Shown here: piece after piece, positions 1 through 8,465 of the stretch
Layout of the letters: every line of letters begins with the position of its first letter
Numbering within the stretch: position 1 is the stretch's first letter
DNA from: a virus
DNA length: 25,066 nt
Reading direction: 5' to 3' (one strand)
Virus record (IMG/VR): IMGVR_UViG_3300037090_000360
Location: 1-25,066 of that record
Translations under genes and position numbers: made by a program
The notes under the pieces: generated by a model
Databases searched by the model: none
What the model saw: the letters and a program-made list of their open reading frames with translations, nothing else
Told to the model about the DNA's origin: nothing

Positions 1-2
1 AA

Positions 3-1835
3 TTACCCGTTTTTGTAGTGCACTGTGAGAGAATACGCAAAAGAGCAGCGTATCAGTTAAGATTTCCAATTAATGACCAACTTACTAATAGAATAAAGGA
101 ATTGCCTCACGCTTCGAGAAGATGGGTTGCATTAGAATATGCATGGGAAGTTAATGCTGCAGGACTATTCAACCTAATTAAAAGATACAAGGGTTCAAAT
201 AAAATACATTTTGACTTTAGTAGTCCTGAGAGTAAAAAAATTTTTATTAATCAAATTAAGAAAGTTGAAGCTGCTGAAGAACAAAAACGTAAATTTATTG
301 CCGATCTCGATATTAAAAAAGAGCATTGGGTTAAATATAAGAAAGAATTAGAGACGACATATGAAAAGTATAGTGATCAAATGCACGCATTACTAAACCC
401 CGATATTAAACTTTACCCACATCAAATTCAAGCTGCCTTATTTGCAAATGCTACACGTAATACACTCATTTCTCATGAGATGGGATTAGGTAAGACGGCA
501 ATTTCAATTCTTTATGTTGAAATGAATCATTTTGAAAAGGTAGTTGTGATTACCCCAAATTCTTTAAAATTTAATTATTTAAATGAAGTTGAAAAATTTA
601 CTAATAGTAATTCACATATTGTTGGTTGGAGAAAAAATAAATGCAGTATTGAAAATGCTAAATATATAATTATTAATTATGATTTTTTCAATCCAAGCAG
701 AGAATCGAAGAAAAAGAATAAAGATGGTGTAAAAGAAAAGAAAGATAGATTTTTACTTAAATGGCAAAAATTAGGCATTTATGAAATTGATGCTGTTATT
801 TGTGATGAAAGTCAGAAATTAAAAAACACCAAAGCCAATACTTATAAGAATTTCAACAGAACATTCAATAAACTTTTATTTAAAAACGGTAAAATCAGTA
901 AAATTTTCTTATCAGGAACGCCAGCACCTAACAGGGCATATGAATTATACACGGTTTTAAATCAAATATCTCCATTGGATTTTCCAACAAAAGAATATTT
1001 TTATGAATATTATTGTGGTATGTCATATGATTATGATAGTGGTTGGGGATATGTTACAGATACTGCAGAAGCTAAACTTGAAGAACTTTATCATAAAGCA
1101 GCACCATATACTCATAGAAAAAGAAAATTTGAGGTATTACTTGATCTTCCAGATAAAATATATCAAAAAATTATGTTTGAAATGGATGAAAATGAATATG
1201 CTATATATGATGAAATTGAGGAAGGTGTTGCAAATGAATTTGTTTTACATCCAAACGGAAATCCATTAACAACAATGTTGCGTTTAAGGCAATATACAGC
1301 ATCTTTAAAGATCAAGCATGTTATTGAATTAGTTGAAAGTATTCTTGAAACAGGTGAAAAGGTTGTAATTGTTGATTATTTTAAAGATGCTTTATATGAA
1401 TTGAAAGAAAAACTTGGTGAGGTAGCTGCACTTCATACTGGTGATCAAAAAGATGATGAAAGAGCAGATATTGTAAAGAAGTTTCAAGACCCTAATAGTG
1501 ATTTGAAAGTATTTTTGGGTACAGTACAAACATGCGGGTATGGTTTAAATTTGTTTGCAGCCAGTAAGCTATTCTTTATGACACTTCCTTATTCAGTAGG
1601 TGAATATGATCAGGTAAGTGATAGACTTCATAGAATTGGTCAGAAAGCAGTTGTAAACATATATCCTTTGATGTTCAGGGACACAATTGACGATTATGTA
1701 TTCAGTTCAATTGAAAATAAAAGAAAAGAGATTACGAAGGTAATTGACAATGAAGATTACAAATCTGATGTTAGCGAATCGGTACTTAGTGAGGTAATTA
1801 AAAAAATTAAAGAAAAACATGGGAAACCTATATAG
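3..1835 (+). CDS. SNF2-family DNA helicase/translocase, 5' end probably outside the window
   Basis: This is an ATP-dependent double-stranded DNA translocase of the SNF2 branch of superfamily 2. The frame is open to the window edge, so the true start is probably upstream; the first possible start inside is GTG at 18, and residues are counted from there. The helicase motifs are clear: LYPHQIQAALFA (132-143), Walker A HEMGLGKT (153-160), DESQ in place of DEAH (263-266), LSGTPAPN (298-305) and motif VI ending HRIGQ (538-542). The last is diagnostic of SNF2 over other SF2 helicases. The N-terminal ~60 residues vaguely resemble the region before the motor in SMARCAL1-type annealing helicases, but this is weak. 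In phages such enzymes act in fork remodelling and recombination, as UvsW does in T4. It overlaps the next gene by 17 bases and shares a run with QueC and PolB, which suggests a replication operon. Confidence 0.93.
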   Translation, partial: LPVFVVHCERIRKRAAYQLRFPINDQLTNRIKELPHASRRWVALEYAWEVNAAGLFNLIKRYKGSNKIHFDFSSPESKKIFINQIKKVEAAEEQKRKFIADLDIKKEHWVKYKKELETTYEKYSDQMHALLNPDIKLYPHQIQAALFANATRNTLISHEMGLGKTAISILYVEMNHFEKVVVITPNSLKFNYLNEVEKFTNSNSHIVGWRKNKCSIENAKYIIINYDFFNPSRESKKKNKDGVKEKKDRFLLKWQKLGIYEIDAVICDESQKLKNTKANTYKNFNRTFNKLLFKNGKISKIFLSGTPAPNRAYELYTVLNQISPLDFPTKEYFYEYYCGMSYDYDSGWGYVTDTAEAKLEELYHKAAPYTHRKRKFEVLLDLPDKIYQKIMFEMDENEYAIYDEIEEGVANEFVLHPNGNPLTTMLRLRQYTASLKIKHVIELVESILETGEKVVIVDYFKDALYELKEKLGEVAALHTGDQKDDERADIVKKFQDPNSDLKVFLGTVQTCGYGLNLFAASKLFFMTLPYSVGEYDQVSDRLHRIGQKAVVNIYPLMFRDTIDDYVFSSIENKRKEITKVIDNEDYKSDVSESVLSEVIKKIKEKHGKPI

Positions 1836-2181
1836 TTGGGGTGGTAATCCATTTCGTGATTATTTATTAAATTCGATGTTATTGGATATTGATATTTCGC
1901 ATAAGCAAACAAAAAGAGATATTAATAGTGCATTTAAATATATTTTACAAAACATTTTGAATAATCCTAATGAAGCAGTATATTTGGATTTTGAAATAAC
2001 AAAAAATGAAGGTTATTATAAACTCATTGGAAAAAATGCAATAAGTGCTTTGTGGTTATGCGGTTTTTTTCCAGTTGATGCCACAAATATAATGAAAAGT
2101 TGTATGTTTATTATTGGAAATAGAAAATATGAATACAACAAAAAAACGAAAGAATTAACGTATATAATAATTAAAAATTAA
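1819..2181 (+). CDS. hypothetical protein, 120 aa
   Basis: I do not recognise this protein. It starts inside the last codons of the helicase (17-base overlap) and ends one base before the QueC-like gene, so it is almost certainly co-translated with both. The sequence begins MGNLYSWGGNPFRDYLLN and mixes helical stretches with a strand-rich C-terminal half ending in YIIIKN. There is no signal peptide, membrane segment or cysteine motif. Codon use matches the neighbours and the tight packing argues that it is real. Its setting between a helicase and a nucleotide-modification gene suggests a role in DNA metabolism, but nothing in the sequence shows it. Confidence 0.75.
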   Translation: MGNLYSWGGNPFRDYLLNSMLLDIDISHKQTKRDINSAFKYILQNILNNPNEAVYLDFEITKNEGYYKLIGKNAISALWLCGFFPVDATNIMKSCMFIIGNRKYEYNKKTKELTYIIIKN

Positions 2182-2182
2182 C

Positions 2183-3040
2183 ATGAGTAAAAAGATTGCT
2201 GTATTATTTTCAGGCGGGTTGGATTCAACTTATTTGATTTGGAAAAATCTTAAAGACGATAATGAAGTATATCCAGTTTATATTGAGATTGAAAATAATC
2301 AAACTAAAACAATTCTTGAAAAAAATCGTATTAAATTGTTAATTAAAGAGTTTAGAAAAGAATTTACCAATGAAAAAGATTATAGCGGGACGAGAATACA
2401 TGATATTGAATATGCATTAAAAGTTACTGTTAGCACAAGTGAATTTAGTTTATATTTTAAACAAATACCTGTTTGGATTTTTGGTACTGCATTTTTACAA
2501 AGTTTACCAGTTAGTGAGATTCAGATTGGTTATGTAACAAATGATGATGCAGTTTCATTTTTAGAGGACATAAAAAAAATTTATAAATCATATCAGGCAA
2601 TTTGTGAACCAATGAAACGTTTAACCTTTCCCGTTTCAAAAGTACGTAAAATTGAAATGGCAGAACAATTACCAAAACAATATCTTGATCTGATATTCAG
2701 TTGTGAAAACGCAACAATTATTGGTTCAGAAGATGCGGAAATAATTGATTATGAGCCATGCTGTAGCTGTCCATCTTGTAAACGTGTTATATCGAGCAAT
2801 TATTATGGATTAGGTAGGTTTCCAGAAAAATATAAAAAGGGCATTCGAATGCAACATGCGGTTGCTTTGTTGAGTGAAGGTTTTAGAGTTTTAGATAAGA
2901 ATGGAAATGATTTTCAAAACATTAAAAAATTTGAATATAAAAAAGAACCATATCAATTAGATTTATATTTAGATGGAGTTAATGCTGATAAAGTTGAAGA
3001 AGATAGTAGTAATTTAGAAAAAGTACCATTTAATGGATAA
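2183..3040 (+). CDS. queC: QueC-like 7-cyano-7-deazaguanine (preQ0) synthase
   Basis: QueC enzymes convert 7-carboxy-7-deazaguanine to preQ0 using ATP and ammonia; preQ0 feeds queuosine in tRNA or, in many phages, 7-deazaguanine bases in DNA that block restriction enzymes. Visible here are the N-terminal PP-loop ATP-pyrophosphatase motif FSGGLDST (9-16) and a C-terminal zinc site made by Cys174 and a CxxCxxC cluster (Cys193, Cys196, Cys199), the arrangement known in QueC. At 285 residues it is longer than the usual ~220-240, with extra sequence between the PP-loop and the zinc site and a C-terminal tail after ~210. No QueD, QueE, FolE or DpdA partner lies in the window, so the substrate could come from the host or from genes elsewhere. 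It overlaps PolB by 8 bases, favouring a DNA-modification role over tRNA queuosine. The family call is firm; the exact reaction is inferred. Confidence 0.82.
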   Translation: MSKKIAVLFSGGLDSTYLIWKNLKDDNEVYPVYIEIENNQTKTILEKNRIKLLIKEFRKEFTNEKDYSGTRIHDIEYALKVTVSTSEFSLYFKQIPVWIFGTAFLQSLPVSEIQIGYVTNDDAVSFLEDIKKIYKSYQAICEPMKRLTFPVSKVRKIEMAEQLPKQYLDLIFSCENATIIGSEDAEIIDYEPCCSCPSCKRVISSNYYGLGRFPEKYKKGIRMQHAVALLSEGFRVLDKNGNDFQNIKKFEYKKEPYQLDLYLDGVNADKVEEDSSNLEKVPFNG

Positions 3041-6000
3041 AGTAAAAGTTTTAGCAGAAATTAAAGGTTTCCTTGAAGGTTATAATAACGATTTAAAATA
3101 TTTGGTAAATGTTGAAACCGACCCAAATACAAATGTTGCTGAATGTTTAATACGTGAGCCAAACAAAGAACAAAAGATTGTAAAATTTCAATATGAACCT
3201 TTCACGTATGTAAAGGATTTAGCGAAATTAGGGCACATATTATATGAAGGTTATTCAGATAATTATATTGAAAGCAAAAGAATTAAATATGGCATTAAAA
3301 TTATTAAATTAAAAACTGGTAATCAAAAAAGACTGGTTAATGGATATTGTTATAAAGTTACAAGCAGTAAATCATATAATGCAATTGTAAATTATTTTAG
3401 CGATGGTGGCATTAACCCATTTGAAAAAGTCAGAGATGTTGATGGAAATGTTGTGAAAAATAAAAAGGGTGATGTAAAATTTATAAACCGTGATTTATTT
3501 CATTCACCCAAAACAACTGAGCAATTCTTTATATCCACACAATCAAGATTATTCAAAGGTATTGAAGAATATAAACAAATACATAAATTTACTTTCGATA
3601 TTGAAACTACTGGTTTAAGATACCAGATGGCAAGAATAATACTTATCGGTGTCAGGGACAATAAAGGTTTTGAAATGATTCTTGAACCAGAGAAACCAAA
3701 TGATGATGAAGCAGAAGCAAAACTTATACAAGAATTTTTTAATGTTATTGATCATATAAAACCTTCAATTATTTCTGGGTTTAACTCTGAAATGTTTGAC
3801 TTTGAGTTCATTTTGGGTAGAGCAAAATTACTTAAAATGGATTTGAGTAAAATTCCAACGAGTCTTAAAGAAGGAGTTCAATTAAAAAGAAAACCGAGAA
3901 CTTCAGTAAAATATGGTAATACTGCAGATAAATATACGGCTACAGAAATGTGGGGTTATTCCATTATTGATATTCTTCATGCAGTAAGAAGAACTGCTGC
4001 AGTTAACAGTGAAATAAAAGAAAATAAATTAAAATACATTGCCAAATTTGAAAAAATAGCGAAACCTAATAGAACCTACATCCCGGGCGAAGATAATGCC
4101 ATTGGTAGAATTTTTAATGAAAATAAAGTTTTTGTCATAGACATAAACAATAATTACATACAAATACCTAATGAATATCAAATAGTTGCAAAAAAATTAT
4201 ATACATTACAGACAAATAAAGCAACATTATCTGATGAACGCTATATTGTAATGAGAGACACATATCTTAATGATGCCTCAGATTTTGTTAAATGGTTTAG
4301 AACAGAAGCACTTCCAAAAAAAATGAATAGTTTTATTGGAGGTAAAAATCTCGTAAAACAATATTTGCTTGATGACCTTTGGGAAACCGAACATGTTGAT
4401 GAATTATATAATCAGTCATCATTCATGCTTGCAAAAATAGTACCTACGACATATCAACGTATTTGTACAATGGGTACTGCTGGTATTTGGAATTTACTTA
4501 TGACTGCATGGAGTTATGAAAATGATTTAGCAATTCCTATTTCAGATGTGAAATTGCCGAAAAAGTTTGCGGGTGGTCTTGCAAGATGTTTTAAATCAGG
4601 ATTTTCAAAAAGAATTATTAAAATTGACTTTGCTGGTCTTTATCCTACAATACAATTAACTGAAGATGTATTTCCGATCTTTGATATTACTGGCGTTATG
4701 AAGAAAATACTTTTGTATTTAACAACCACTCGTAATATTTACAAAAAATTGGGGAATGGTGTTACATTAGATGATGAAGAAGTCATGTTATTTAAACAAA
4801 TTGACCCTGAATATCATTTAAAATATGTAAACAAATCATTAACACCTGCCGATATTGCAATGTTCAAAATCAAACAGTTACCTATAAAGATTTTGAATAA
4901 CTCTTTATATGGTGCTTTAGGTTCTGATGTTTCATTCAATTGGTCAGATAACGTTTGTGCAGCACGCATTACTTGTACAGGTAGATTACATTTAAGACAT
5001 GCAATTTCATGGTTTAGTAAATTTGGTTGTGTTGCATTACTTGCAGTTACCGATGGTACAAATTTTAATTATCCTGAAAGAACGAATATTAGAATAACTA
5101 ATGAGGGAACAACTGAGGGAACAACTGAGGGAACTATTGAAGAAATGTGGCAATATGGTGGCAAAACGGGTATGAATGCACTTATTGAGAAGTTCAATAA
5201 AGAAGAAATGAAACCACCTTATATGTCAATTGATAATGATGGAGAATCAATTTCATGTTTAAATCTTTCAAGAATTAATTATGCGACTTTATCATTGGCA
5301 AAAGATAAGAAGAGTAATGAAATGAAAGAAAAAATCAAATTGACGGGTAATACAATTAAATCGAAAATTATGCCCGGATATATTGAAGAATTCATCGATA
5401 ATGGTCTCAATATGATTCTTCATGATAAAGGTAATGAATTTGTTAAATATTATACCGATTATGCAGAGAATTTATATTTGTGCCAGATTCCATTAAAAAA
5501 GATTGCAAGTAAAAGTAAAATAAAAACAACAATAAGTGCATATAAAAAGAGAGGTAAAGACAAAAATGGAAGGGAGAAAGGAAAACAAGCGCACATGGAA
5601 CTTTTGATTGAAAAAAGAAATAAGATTGCAGAAGAGTTATTTCAAAAACATAAAGAAACTTTAATATTTACCAGAGCAGAAGATAAGTTATCAATTGAAG
5701 ATAAATTGAAATTGGTTACTAACTATATGCCACCTGAACCTGAACTTGATAGCGTTGTTTATTATGTAAATACAGGAACTAAATTATCCGAAGGTAATTC
5801 GGGCATTATTAAAGATAAAGTGACTGGTGAAGAAAGATATTGTGCTACACTAATCACTACTGAAGATTTATTGGAAAATCCAAACATGATAGGTAAATAT
5901 AATGTGGCAAAATATTTAAATGCATTTAATAAACGTGTTACAGCATTGCTTGTTGGCTTTGAACCAGAAGTTTCTAAAAAGATTTTAGCTACGATAGTTA

Positions 6001-6719
6001 AAGATAAGAAAACTAAAGAGGTTAGTTTAAAATGCGGGGGTGAAAATTTTGCATCATATGAATTAGGATTGAAAAATTTTGATCTGAATGATTTTGACGA
6101 ATCAATGCATTTGGAAGAAAAAGAAGTTGAATATTGGAATAAAACGGGTTATGACCCAAGAAAGATATGGAATGGTTTTAAAATGTATGATGACAATAAA
6201 GTTTATTATGAAATATATGATCATGCATTAAATTATTTGAATGAAAAAATGATAGCAAGTAATAGACCAAAAATCAAATCAATTAATGAAGAATACGGAG
6301 AAGGTGATTTAGTTTTAATTAAATATGGTGATGAATATACTGTTGGAAAACATAATGGTGTGTTTATCGAAACTATTAGAGAAAATGTTGTTATTCCAAA
6401 GAGTGAAATTGAAATAGAATTGGACAGAAAAAAAACTGAAGAAGAAGAAAGAATTAAAAATCTTGAAATAACATTAGCCACTAAATCTGAGAAAGATAAA
6501 GAAATTGAAATTATAAAGCAAAACAGAGCAAGATATTTTGACAGATTTAAAAAACGTTTTAATATTCCAGAGGATATGACAATGGAAGAACTCTTTCGTG
6601 AAGAAAGCAGTGCAAGTGAAATGCTTGATTTTTATGTCAGCCAAATGGAAGGTATTGAAGACGAAGAAGAGGCAGAATATATTGATAGTGAAAATGAAGA
6701 TGGTGATGGTGCATATTAA
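3033..6719 (+). CDS. family B DNA polymerase with 3'-5' exonuclease and long C-terminal extension
   Basis: This is the likely replicative polymerase. The proofreading domain shows Exo I FDIETTG (188-194; Asp189, Glu191), Exo II FNSEMFD (250-256) and an Exo III-like YSIID (309-313). The palm shows motif A KIDFAGLYPTI (530-540; Asp532), motif B KILNNSLYG (619-627) and motif C around LLAVTDGTNF (669-678). The usual DTDS of motif C is VTDG, so the first Asp is lost while the metal-binding second Asp (Asp674) is kept. After motif C comes an acidic insert containing a threefold EGTT-type repeat. A thumb-like region includes KIKLTGNTIKSKIMPGY, followed by VVYYVNTGTK as in phage PolB C-termini. At 1228 residues it is ~300 longer than T4 gp43; the last ~120 residues are charged and end in an acidic tail. 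It starts 8 bases inside the QueC-like gene. Confidence 0.95.
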   Translation: MDKVKVLAEIKGFLEGYNNDLKYLVNVETDPNTNVAECLIREPNKEQKIVKFQYEPFTYVKDLAKLGHILYEGYSDNYIESKRIKYGIKIIKLKTGNQKRLVNGYCYKVTSSKSYNAIVNYFSDGGINPFEKVRDVDGNVVKNKKGDVKFINRDLFHSPKTTEQFFISTQSRLFKGIEEYKQIHKFTFDIETTGLRYQMARIILIGVRDNKGFEMILEPEKPNDDEAEAKLIQEFFNVIDHIKPSIISGFNSEMFDFEFILGRAKLLKMDLSKIPTSLKEGVQLKRKPRTSVKYGNTADKYTATEMWGYSIIDILHAVRRTAAVNSEIKENKLKYIAKFEKIAKPNRTYIPGEDNAIGRIFNENKVFVIDINNNYIQIPNEYQIVAKKLYTLQTNKATLSDERYIVMRDTYLNDASDFVKWFRTEALPKKMNSFIGGKNLVKQYLLDDLWETEHVDELYNQSSFMLAKIVPTTYQRICTMGTAGIWNLLMTAWSYENDLAIPISDVKLPKKFAGGLARCFKSGFSKRIIKIDFAGLYPTIQLTEDVFPIFDITGVMKKILLYLTTTRNIYKKLGNGVTLDDEEVMLFKQIDPEYHLKYVNKSLTPADIAMFKIKQLPIKILNNSLYGALGSDVSFNWSDNVCAARITCTGRLHLRHAISWFSKFGCVALLAVTDGTNFNYPERTNIRITNEGTTEGTTEGTIEEMWQYGGKTGMNALIEKFNKEEMKPPYMSIDNDGESISCLNLSRINYATLSLAKDKKSNEMKEKIKLTGNTIKSKIMPGYIEEFIDNGLNMILHDKGNEFVKYYTDYAENLYLCQIPLKKIASKSKIKTTISAYKKRGKDKNGREKGKQAHMELLIEKRNKIAEELFQKHKETLIFTRAEDKLSIEDKLKLVTNYMPPEPELDSVVYYVNTGTKLSEGNSGIIKDKVTGEERYCATLITTEDLLENPNMIGKYNVAKYLNAFNKRVTALLVGFEPEVSKKILATIVKDKKTKEVSLKCGGENFASYELGLKNFDLNDFDESMHLEEKEVEYWNKTGYDPRKIWNGFKMYDDNKVYYEIYDHALNYLNEKMIASNRPKIKSINEEYGEGDLVLIKYGDEYTVGKHNGVFIETIRENVVIPKSEIEIELDRKKTEEEERIKNLEITLATKSEKDKEIEIIKQNRARYFDRFKKRFNIPEDMTMEELFREESSASEMLDFYVSQMEGIEDEEEAEYIDSENEDGDGAY
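5103..5138 (+). repeat. 12-bp tandem repeat, three copies, inside the polymerase gene
   Basis: The unit GAGGGAACAACT occurs perfectly at 5103-5114 and 5115-5126, and a third copy at 5127-5138 diverges after GAGGGAACT. It encodes three EGTT/EGTI units just after polymerase motif C. The period is a multiple of three, so copy-number change would keep the reading frame. Confidence 0.9.
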
Positions 6720-6729
6720 ACATTTAATA

Positions 6730-6737
6730 GTATTTAT
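6730..6737 (+). promoter_or_regulatory. GTATTTAT motif, putative phage promoter
   Basis: One of seven copies of GTATTTAT found in intergenic gaps just before start codons. It lies 16 bases before the ATG at 6754 and 10 bases after the polymerase stop codon, in the context AGTATTTATA. The bottom strand reads TATAAATACT, very like the T4 late promoter, but it would fire away from the gene. Function and direction are unproven. Confidence 0.5.
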
Positions 6738-6753
6738 ATGAAAATATGCACTA

Positions 6754-7404
6754 ATGAAAATAAAAAAAATACAATTATTTGAAATTATTGATTCAAATGG
6801 TGAACTGATTGGAAGAAATGACGTGCCTTCAACTGGCGCAGATTTAGAATCAGGAGCAAACGGTACTACCGACATGAATGTTGGAAAAGGTCAACAGCCA
6901 TTCAGATACGATATGTTAGGTCGTTTCGGCTTTACATTATTGCCATTTTTCGAAGGCAAAGAAGATCAGGGACAAAAAGAATTATTAAAAGATTTGGCAC
7001 AACTTATGCATGATAAGCGTATTGATATCTTAAAATATTATTATAAAAATCCTCAATTATTAAAACCTGATTATAGAAAAGAAGCTGCTGGTGAACCACA
7101 TTCAGAACAGTGTGAAAAAGAAGATATTGCATGGGCAAGAAAAGCTATTAAGGCAGTTGAACCACATTTTGAAAAAGCATTTAAAGAACCTATTGATGAA
7201 GTTGATTCAATAAATGAAGATAAAATTATTGAAGACAATGTAGCTGAAGATAAACTTGTAGATAAAAGGGGTGAAGATGAAATATCTCAGAAAGCTGAAG
7301 ATAATGATATTAAAGATAAAAAACTTGAAAAAATTGCTGGTCTTATCAGTAAATTAGATCAGAAAGATAAGGATAAACTTACAAATTTATTGGAAAGAAG
7401 ATAA
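6754..7404 (+). CDS. hypothetical phage protein with acidic, coiled C-terminus, 216 aa
   Basis: Unrecognised. Residues 1-20 form a short strand-turn-strand (KIQLFEIIDSNGELIG). Residues 50-145 look globular and helical, with FRYDMLGRFGFTLLPFFEG in the middle. From about 147 onward the chain is a low-complexity run of Asp, Glu and Lys that ends in a predicted helix. There is an INED site at 153-156, at the start of this acidic tail. It is the first gene behind a GTATTTAT motif and lies one base from the Nudix gene, so the two form one unit after the replication genes. A virion or head-assembly role is possible from this context only. Confidence 0.8.
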   Translation: MKIKKIQLFEIIDSNGELIGRNDVPSTGADLESGANGTTDMNVGKGQQPFRYDMLGRFGFTLLPFFEGKEDQGQKELLKDLAQLMHDKRIDILKYYYKNPQLLKPDYRKEAAGEPHSEQCEKEDIAWARKAIKAVEPHFEKAFKEPIDEVDSINEDKIIEDNVAEDKLVDKRGEDEISQKAEDNDIKDKKLEKIAGLISKLDQKDKDKLTNLLERR

Positions 7405-7405
7405 T

Positions 7406-8179
7406 ATGGCAAACTCACAATTACTCGATAAGCAGTATAAGATACCCTCAGACGTGTTGAAAGGCATCCAAATGACTCTTATTACCAATCCTCAAGGTGA
7501 GGGCGTAAAAAGGGCTAAATTCATGCTTAATAACGGTGCTATTACTTATCAGGCAATGAAAAGATTGAAAAATTTCTTTGATTATTTCAATCCACAGACT
7601 GGAGATAGAATACAATATGCTCTTGCTGGTGGAAATGCAATGAAACAATTTGTTGAAACAACCTTAACAAGCGACAGGGCAGGTGTTGAAATGACAAAGA
7701 ACGTCAAACAGGATATGAATGTTAATACTATGTTTGGCACAAAACCAGCACAGACACCAAGACTAAATGAAGATAAAAAAGAATTGAAAAAGAATGCAGT
7801 TGTTGTAATTGTTGACGAAGATAATAAGATATTGTTACTAAAAAGAAGTTCTGACCCTAAAATATGGCAACCAAGTAAGTGGGCATTAGTTGGTGGTGGG
7901 ATTGAAAAAAATGAGACTCCACAACAAGCAATTGAAAGAGAAATAACTGAAGAAACAGGATTAGAAATAAAAAAATTTATTAAATCATTTAGTATTCAAA
8001 GAAATCCAGACAGTATTGAACATATATTTGCTTGTCGATATGAGGGTGACCCAACCGATATAAGGCTAAATGAAGAAAATACAAATTATGGTTGGTATGA
8101 TGTTGATGAAATGAAATTCTTAGATATTGTGCCACATTTGATAGAATATATTACAATGGCATTCAAAAAATACGATTAA
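7406..8179 (+). CDS. Nudix hydrolase with an extra N-terminal domain
   Basis: Nudix enzymes cleave nucleoside diphosphates linked to another moiety, such as ADP-ribose, NADH or oxidised dNTPs. The C-terminal half (about 129-257) is a full Nudix domain: strand AVVVIVDEDNKILLLKR, then a complete Nudix box GGIEKNE...REITEETGL (about 164-186) with all catalytic Glu residues and the Arg. The first ~115 residues are a separate helical domain I do not recognise, starting near QYKIPSDVLKGIQ and including YQAMKRLKNFFDYFNP. A linker with the tripeptide LNE (120-122) joins the two, exactly where a T4-type prohead protease could cut. Substrate cannot be read from sequence; ADP-ribose or NAD-related compounds fit the neighbouring ART-like and cysteine-hydrolase genes, but housekeeping of dNTPs is equally open. 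Confidence 0.92.
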   Translation: MANSQLLDKQYKIPSDVLKGIQMTLITNPQGEGVKRAKFMLNNGAITYQAMKRLKNFFDYFNPQTGDRIQYALAGGNAMKQFVETTLTSDRAGVEMTKNVKQDMNVNTMFGTKPAQTPRLNEDKKELKKNAVVVIVDEDNKILLLKRSSDPKIWQPSKWALVGGGIEKNETPQQAIEREITEETGLEIKKFIKSFSIQRNPDSIEHIFACRYEGDPTDIRLNEENTNYGWYDVDEMKFLDIVPHLIEYITMAFKKYD

Positions 8180-8182
8180 TTT

Positions 8183-8190
8183 GTATTTAT
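8183..8190 (+). promoter_or_regulatory. GTATTTAT motif, putative phage promoter
   Basis: Second copy of the motif, context TGTATTTATA, three bases after the Nudix stop codon and 35 bases before the ATG at 8226. The leader between them is almost pure A/T and has no Shine-Dalgarno sequence. Confidence 0.5.
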
Positions 8191-8225
8191 ATTAAAATAA
8201 TTGAGTTTAAATAAAAAATAAAAAA

Positions 8226-8465
8226 ATGAGCAAATTAGAAGGAATTAGTTTACAATTTCAAACTTGCAGCATCGCAAAAAATTCTTACACTTGTAATGAT
8301 CAATATAATACTGGTAACCCAGATGCATTATCTGATGGTGACGTACAAGGCAAAGGTGAATTGAACGGTAGTATTGGTAGCTGTGATGATATTAAAGACA
8401 GAAAATGTGAAATCACGAAAAATAAATATCAAGAAGACAGACAATATAATGCGAGTACCGCATAA
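8226..8465 (+). CDS. small hypothetical phage protein, 79 aa
   Basis: Unrecognised short, polar protein with four cysteines and no membrane segment. It is rich in Asn, Asp and Gly in the middle (PDALSDGDVQGKGELNGS) and basic near the end. The start follows an A-rich leader typical of this genome, and its stop overlaps the next ATG by one base (TAATG), so it is probably translationally coupled to the WYL-like gene. Composition suggests an extended or oligomeric structural peptide rather than an enzyme. Confidence 0.75.
   Translation: MSKLEGISLQFQTCSIAKNSYTCNDQYNTGNPDALSDGDVQGKGELNGSIGSCDDIKDRKCEITKNKYQEDRQYNASTA

Noticed and set aside
5103-5138. CRISPR-like or regulatory repeat
   Set aside because: The three 12-bp units have no spacers and are in frame in the polymerase, so this is a coding tandem repeat.
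6738-6782. Tiny ORF starting ATG 6738 directly after the GTATTTAT motif
   Set aside because: About 13 codons, out of frame with and overlapping the real start at 6754; no support for coding.
6474-6875. 133-codon minus-strand frame covering a gap with a GTATTTAT motif
   Set aside because: Tempting because the bottom strand reads like a T4 late promoter, but the frame overlaps two forward genes and its Phe/Ile/Cys-rich product shows no domain.
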